Shown in pieces: positions 59,853 to 64,000 of a stretch of DNA of 64,000 nucleotides (within the stretch, counting starts at the first letter, position 1; every line of letters begins with the position of its first letter). A program made the translations under genes and the position numbers. The notes below the pieces were generated by a model. That model was not told the DNA's origin, did not search any database, and saw nothing but the letters and a program-made list of their open reading frames with translations. The stretch is from positions 1-64,000 of the forward strand of contig JBBRQI010000015.1 in the NCBI GenBank assembly GCA_038226665.1, read 5' to 3'. The stretch is from SZAS-103 sp038226665. GTDB taxonomy: Bacteria > Pseudomonadota > Gammaproteobacteria > Xanthomonadales > Xanthomonadaceae.

Positions 59853-62156
59853 ATGGACGAGCAGGTCGAACGCAAGAAGAGCGACACCCTCAAGGCTGCG
59901 CTGGGACGCTTGCGCCTGCCGATCGCAGCGCTGCTCTTCGTGTTGGCGTTGTTGTTCGCCTGGGACGCATGGCATCAGGGTGCGGCATCGCGCGCCGTTG
60001 CGACCGTGGCGGCGGAGGGAGGGCGGTTGCAGGCAGAGGAACGCGGCATCCTGGCCGATCTCATGATGAATTTCGACCACGCGCGCAGCGCACCGGCGGT
60101 CGTTGCGGCGGTCGTCGCTGGCGATACCAGTGCCGCTGCCAAGGCATTTACCGTCCGTTGGGCGGACGCGCGCGATGTGCAATTCGTCGCGCCTGACCTC
60201 GGTGTGGCGTATGCCGATCCGGACAAGTTCGGCTACGGGCGCATCGCGGTGCTCAATGCCGCCCTGCGCGACGGCGTGGCGCGGGCTTCGGTGGCGCGGG
60301 TGAATGGCAAGCCGATGCTGATGCTTGCCGGGGCGATCAAGCAGAACGGCGAAGTCAAATCGCTGGTGATGGTGGCATTGCCGACGACCGCCATGAGCGA
60401 TCCGATCGGCGAGTCCCATCCTGGCAACGGTTATCTGGCCTTGCGTTTCCACGGCTACGACATCGCGACCAAGGGCGATCCGCAAGTGGCGTTGATGGGT
60501 AAATCCGACATGCTCGCGTTGTTCGACAACGGATTCGTGGTGCACACGGCGAGCCCCCAGGTCGCCGAAAGTTTCCTCGGCCTTGCACCGACGATCGAAT
60601 ACATCCTGTTCGCGCTGTTCGTATTGGCCGGAGCCGCGTTGTTGAAATTCGGCAAGGAGCTGCATTCCCGCCACACGGCAGTCGCCGATACGGCGGACGA
60701 AGGCACGTTCGCCGACGCGCTCGCCGCCGAACAACAGCCGCGCAAGATCATCCGTGATCCGGAAAAACGCGCTGCGGTCGCGATCTCGCGTGACATCTTC
60801 CGTGCCTACGACATCCGCGGCGTGGTCGGGAAGGACCTGGATGCGGGTGTCGCGAAACTGATCGGCCATGCGATCGGCAGCGCGATGCAGGAGCAGGGAC
60901 TCAAGGACATCGTGATCGGCCGCGACGGCCGCCTGTCGGGACCGGAGATGATGAACGCGCTGATCGACGGCCTGCGCGCCGCCGGCCGCGATGTCATCGA
61001 CATCGGCCAGGCGCCGACGCCACTGTGCTACTTCGCCGCGTTCCAGCTGCGCACCGGTTCGTGCGTCGCGGTCACCGGCAGCCACAATCCGCCGGATTAC
61101 AACGGCTTCAAGATCGTGCTGGGTGGCGACACGCTTGCCGGTGAGGCGATCGAGGCGTTGTACGCACGGATCGCCGAGGATCGCCTGTACAAGGCGGTGA
61201 CGCCCGGCATCCTCTCGCAGCGCGAAGTCGCCCAGGACTATATCCGTCGCATCGCCGAGGACGTGCAGCTCGAACGCAAGCTCAAGGTCGTCGTCGATTG
61301 CGGCAACGGCGTCGCGGGCATGCTCGCGCCGGAAGTGCTCGAGGCGATCGGCTGCGAGGTGATGCCGATCTTCTGCGAGGTGGACGGCACCTTCCCGAAC
61401 CATCATCCGGATCCGAGCGAGCCCAAGAACCTCACCGACGCGATCCAGATGGTGCAACGCCTCGGCGCGGACATCGGTATTGCATTCGACGGCGACGGCG
61501 ATCGCCTTGGCGTGGTCACGCGCGCCGGCGAGATCATCTATTCCGATCGCCTGCTGATGCTGTTCGCAGCCGACGTGCTCGAACGCAATCCCGGTGCGTG
61601 CATCGTGTACGACGTCAAGTGCACCGGACACCTGGCGGGACACATCCTGAGCCATGGCGGCAGCCCGCTGATGTGGAAGACCGGGCATTCGCTGATCAAG
61701 GCCAAGATGAAGGAAACCGGCGCCGAACTCGCCGGCGAGATGAGCGGTCATTTCTTCTTCAAGGAGCGTTGGTACGGCTTCGACGACGGCATTTACGCCG
61801 CCGCGCGGTTGCTGGAAATCCTCGCTACGCGCGACGAGGACGCCGACGCGGTGTTCGCCGAATTACCCAAGGGTTTCAGTACGCCTGAGCTCAAGGTGCC
61901 CATGGCCGAAGGCGAAAGCCATGCGTTCATCGACAGGTTCCGCGAACGCGCGAAGTTCGAGGGAGCGCGCGTCGCCACCATCGACGGCATCCGCGCGGAT
62001 TGGTCCGACGGCTGGGGCATCGTACGTGCATCCAACACCACGCCGGTGCTGGTGATGCGTTTCGATGCGGATACGCCGGCAGCGCTCGAGCGTATCCAGG
62101 GCGTTTTCCGCCAGCAACTGCTGGCGGTGAAAGCAGATCTGGCATTGCCGTTCTGA
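59853..62156 (+). CDS. algC: Phosphomannomutase/phosphoglucomutase with N-terminal membrane module
   Basis: The C-terminal about 455 residues form an AlgC-type alpha-D-phosphohexomutase interconverting mannose- or glucose-1- and 6-phosphates for exopolysaccharide and LPS precursors: phosphoserine loop VTGSHNPPDYNG (S410), metal loop FDGDGDRLG (about 546), GEMSGHFFF and RASNTTPVLVMRF. The first 310 residues are an added module: two membrane helices (about 22-40 and 246-266) enclosing an extracytoplasmic segment, like a double-Cache/CHASE-type sensor. Such fusions are seen next to coaBC-dut in xanthomonads. ATG 59853 has GGGGA upstream; ATG 59808 is possible. Confidence 0.9.
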   Translation: MDEQVERKKSDTLKAALGRLRLPIAALLFVLALLFAWDAWHQGAASRAVATVAAEGGRLQAEERGILADLMMNFDHARSAPAVVAAVVAGDTSAAAKAFTVRWADARDVQFVAPDLGVAYADPDKFGYGRIAVLNAALRDGVARASVARVNGKPMLMLAGAIKQNGEVKSLVMVALPTTAMSDPIGESHPGNGYLALRFHGYDIATKGDPQVALMGKSDMLALFDNGFVVHTASPQVAESFLGLAPTIEYILFALFVLAGAALLKFGKELHSRHTAVADTADEGTFADALAAEQQPRKIIRDPEKRAAVAISRDIFRAYDIRGVVGKDLDAGVAKLIGHAIGSAMQEQGLKDIVIGRDGRLSGPEMMNALIDGLRAAGRDVIDIGQAPTPLCYFAAFQLRTGSCVAVTGSHNPPDYNGFKIVLGGDTLAGEAIEALYARIAEDRLYKAVTPGILSQREVAQDYIRRIAEDVQLERKLKVVVDCGNGVAGMLAPEVLEAIGCEVMPIFCEVDGTFPNHHPDPSEPKNLTDAIQMVQRLGADIGIAFDGDGDRLGVVTRAGEIIYSDRLLMLFAADVLERNPGACIVYDVKCTGHLAGHILSHGGSPLMWKTGHSLIKAKMKETGAELAGEMSGHFFFKERWYGFDDGIYAAARLLEILATRDEDADAVFAELPKGFSTPELKVPMAEGESHAFIDRFRERAKFEGARVATIDGIRADWSDGWGIVRASNTTPVLVMRFDADTPAALERIQGVFRQQLLAVKADLALPF

Positions 62157-62177
62157 CCTGCGGCCGCGCCGCCAGGC

Positions 62178-62876
62178 TCAGCCTTTCGGCGGAGGTATCG
62201 TGGGTGCCGACGTCGGCGTACTGCCGGAATGCGCCGCCTCGGCGGCAGCCCGCAGCGTGCGGTAGCGACTCATCGTCGCGACCCTTTCCTTGATCAGGTT
62301 CGCAGCCTGCACTTCCTGCTGCATTTCGGTTTGCTGCTGCTCGACGATCTGTGCGTGGGTGGCCTTGATCGAGGTTGTGAGCTGTGCGTTCACCGGCTTG
62401 CCCGATAGCTCGAGGTTGGACGCAGCGATCAGCAGCGACGACAAGCCTTGCTGCTGGCTGTCCAGACCGATCCGGGTCGCCTTGAGCGATTCGGCCTGCA
62501 TCGCGACGCGCTCGTCGTAGGCACGTTTGATCTCGGCTTCGGATGGATACGAGGCCAGCAAGACCACATCGGTCTGCTTGGCCTTCTCGATCGCCTCGGC
62601 AGCCTTGGCCTCGGCATCCGCCTTGGCCTGCGCAGCGGCACGCTCTTCCGGCGACAAGCTGCGGTCGACGTTCTTGAGGGTCATTCCGCTGTTCTTGCTG
62701 ATTTCCTGGCGAGCCTGGGTCATTGCTTCCGGTGGCAGCACGTCGCTGTAATGATCCTTGCCGTCGGCGCTGACCCAGTGGTACAGCTTGGGCGCGGGCG
62801 GATCATCGGCGAATGCAGCCGGCGCGAAAAACAACGTGGCGACGATGGCTGCGAGTGTCTTGCGCGGTCTGTTCAT
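62178..62876 (-). CDS. DUF4124-domain periplasmic protein
   Basis: The 232-aa protein has a signal peptide (MNRPRKTLAAIVATLFFAPA, cut after AFA) and the short DUF4124 strand-turn KLYHWVSADGKDHYSDVLPP. A long helical, alanine/glutamate-rich region (PEERAAAQAKADAEAKAAEA) and further amphipathic helices follow. ATG 62876 has GGAGG upstream. The family is common in xanthomonads and of unknown function. It shares its strand with pyrE but is probably a separate unit, convergent with the mutase gene. Confidence 0.85.
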   Translation of the reverse strand: MNRPRKTLAAIVATLFFAPAAFADDPPAPKLYHWVSADGKDHYSDVLPPEAMTQARQEISKNSGMTLKNVDRSLSPEERAAAQAKADAEAKAAEAIEKAKQTDVVLLASYPSEAEIKRAYDERVAMQAESLKATRIGLDSQQQGLSSLLIAASNLELSGKPVNAQLTTSIKATHAQIVEQQQTEMQQEVQAANLIKERVATMSRYRTLRAAAEAAHSGSTPTSAPTIPPPKG

Positions 62877-62895
62877 GGCGCCTCCAGCGACGGCA

Positions 62896-63546
62896 TCAAG
62901 GGCCGCTTCCGTAGCGCTGACGATACGCCAAAAGTGCTTCGTGGTGCATGGCCAGGTCGGCCCGGCCATCGGCCAGTTGCAGCAACTCGTCCAGGCCCGC
63001 GATCGCGAGGAGTGGAAGCCCGAATTCGGCGCGCACGGCGTCGGTTGCGGACATGCCGCTGTTGCCGCTGCGCTCTTGCCGGTCCAGCGCGATCAGCACG
63101 CCGCACGGGATGCCGCCGGCTTGGCGGATGATGTCGATCGCCTCGCGGATCGCGGTGCCTGCGGTGATCACGTCGTCCACGATCAGCACGCGCTTGGCAG
63201 CGAGCGAGGCGCCGATCAGCGAACCGCCTTCGCCGTGATCCTTGGCTTCCTTGCGGTTGAATGCGAGTGGCGCATCGCGCCCTTGCCTTGCCAATGCGAT
63301 GGCGACGGCGGTGGCGAGCGGAATGCCCTTGTAGGCCGGTCCGAACAGCACGTCGAATTCGAGTTGCGCAGCGAGCAGAGTCTGCGCATACGCATCGCCG
63401 AGCGCCGCCAACGCAACGCCGCTGTCGAAGCGCCCGGCATTGAAGAAGTACGGACTGATGCGTCCGGACTTCAAGGTGTATTCGCCGAAGCGCAACGCAT
63501 CGCGCGCGAGTGCTGATTCAAGGAATTGTCGCTGGTATTCCTGCAT
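62896..63546 (-). CDS. pyrE: Orotate phosphoribosyltransferase
   Basis: PyrE joins orotate to PRPP in UMP synthesis. The 216-aa protein has the PRPP-binding motif RVLIVDDVITAGTA (119-132), the flexible catalytic loop NRKEAKDHGEGGSLIG, LFGPAYKGIPLA, and the N-terminal FGEYTLKSGRISPYFFNAG, matching the 213-aa E. coli type. The DUF4124 gene follows on the same strand. Confidence 0.96.
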   Translation of the reverse strand: MQEYQRQFLESALARDALRFGEYTLKSGRISPYFFNAGRFDSGVALAALGDAYAQTLLAAQLEFDVLFGPAYKGIPLATAVAIALARQGRDAPLAFNRKEAKDHGEGGSLIGASLAAKRVLIVDDVITAGTAIREAIDIIRQAGGIPCGVLIALDRQERSGNSGMSATDAVRAEFGLPLLAIAGLDELLQLADGRADLAMHHEALLAYRQRYGSGP

Positions 63547-63654
63547 GGCAAGCGTTCGCGAATGGAAGGGGGCAATTGTCGCGCAAGCGCCGCATGTTTG
63601 CGCCGCTGATCGTATCGAAGTCGATCGGGTCGAAGTCGATCCAGACGAAGCCGA

Positions 63655-64000
63655 TCAGTCGGTCGGCAACGGTTGCTGTGGTTGCCATGCGCTCGCATCA
63701 AGGCGATCCAGCAACGATGCGACCTGCGCGCGCGCAAGCTTGCCGTGGATCGGCAACACCACGGTATCGCCCGGCTGCGCCCAGGCGAGCAATGCGTGCG
63801 AGGCTTCGTGTTCGTCGCTGTGGAATGGCATCGCATCCGCCGCGATGCCTTTGGCAAGCAGGGTTTCGCGCAGGATCGCGGCGACTTCTCCGGGCGCGCG
63901 GCCGCGCAGCATTCCAGCGATGTCCTTGAGCACGACGCAACCGGGATGGAATGACGCCGCAATCACCGCGAGCGCATGCAGATCCGCATCGCTGCGGTCA
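63655..64000 (-). CDS. Mur ligase/cyanophycin synthetase-like protein, C-terminal fragment
   Basis: The frame enters from the right edge and stops at 63655. The visible 114 residues match the C-terminal Mur-ligase domain of cyanophycin-synthetase-like proteins: GDRSDADLHALAVIA-type start, VVLKDIAGMLRGRAPGEVAA ILRETLLAKG, and GDTVVLPIHGKLARAQVASL LDRL. Such proteins ligate amino acids to peptides or polymers with ATP. The ATP-grasp and catalytic parts are outside the window, so the reaction cannot be specified. Confidence 0.72.
   Translation of the reverse strand, partial: DRSDADLHALAVIAASFHPGCVVLKDIAGMLRGRAPGEVAAILRETLLAKGIAADAMPFHSDEHEASHALLAWAQPGDTVVLPIHGKLARAQVASLLDRLDASAWQPQQPLPTD

Noticed and set aside
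60000..60030. GGAGGGAGGG run in the mutase gene as a sixth palindromic repeat
   Set aside because: No matching CCCTCC arm is nearby, so it is ordinary coding sequence.
59613..61751. 712-aa open frame antisense to dut and the mutase gene
   Set aside because: It mirrors strongly conserved coding sequence on the plus strand and has histidine/arginine-rich low-complexity composition.
63600..63654. GAAGTCGATC-type short repeats between pyrE and the Mur ligase gene
   Set aside because: Short, irregular and not CRISPR-like; probably replication slippage in a spacer.

Overview
The window is a G+C-rich, gene-dense chromosomal segment. Codon use and gene content point to a gammaproteobacterium of the order Lysobacterales (Xanthomonadales): an Ax21-like outer-membrane protein, a complete oleABCD long-chain olefin pathway, a hemD-hemX-hemY block, coaBC-dut followed by a membrane-extended phosphomannomutase, speA/speE, and a LysR regulator divergent from aceB-aceA. 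I cannot fix the genus. No rRNA, tRNA or CRISPR array was seen.

Layout. 1-1439: end of ntrC, then a lipoprotein-type sodC overlapping a GNAT acetyltransferase. 1515-2666: a low-G+C stretch with two small unknown genes, each followed by an attC-like site, read here as an integron cassette cluster without an integrase. 2737-15075: housekeeping genes (thiolase, DUF4349 lipoprotein, cupin, hemY/hemX/hemD, thioesterase, rhodanese-secB-gpsA, Ax21-like protein, trmL, SDR). 15191-18506: M16 protease and DUF4156 lipoprotein. 18595-28265: the ole cluster. oleA is separated from oleB-oleC-oleD by a Fic protein and a single-chain restriction-modification enzyme, and a DUF559 nuclease gene sits between oleC and oleD. 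Five copies of a palindromic CCCTCCCC-type repeat lie in this stretch, four of them as inverted pairs.

28320-33188: DUF1328 peptide, ubiJ-ubiB, truC, MAPEG protein, arfB and an acyltransferase. 33318-37268: a PAS-GAF-GGDEF-EAL gene broken by one in-frame TGA, followed by about 0.9 kb without genes that contains a decayed piece of the acyltransferase gene. 37269-48488: DUF6116-like peptide, LysR and the glyoxylate shunt (aceB, aceA), comM, ubiK divergent from glnK around an 18-bp perfect palindrome, small lipoproteins, a LysM protein and a Ser/Thr kinase with TPR-like repeats. 48496-64000: speE/speA, ydfG-like SDR, MBL hydrolase, argS with a SPOR protein, HD-like protein, radC, coaBC, dut, algC-type mutase, DUF4124 protein, pyrE and the end of a cyanophycin-synthetase-like Mur ligase.

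Functional themes: heme and ubiquinone biosynthesis (hemD/X/Y, ubiJ/B/K), hydrocarbon synthesis (OleA condenses two acyl-CoAs, OleD reduces, OleC forms the beta-lactone, OleB decarboxylates it), nitrogen regulation (ntrC, glnK), polyamines, the glyoxylate shunt and pyrimidine/dUTP metabolism. The most unusual parts are the DUF559/palindromic-repeat arrangement inside the ole operon, the defence-type insertion in the same operon, and the orphan cassette cluster.
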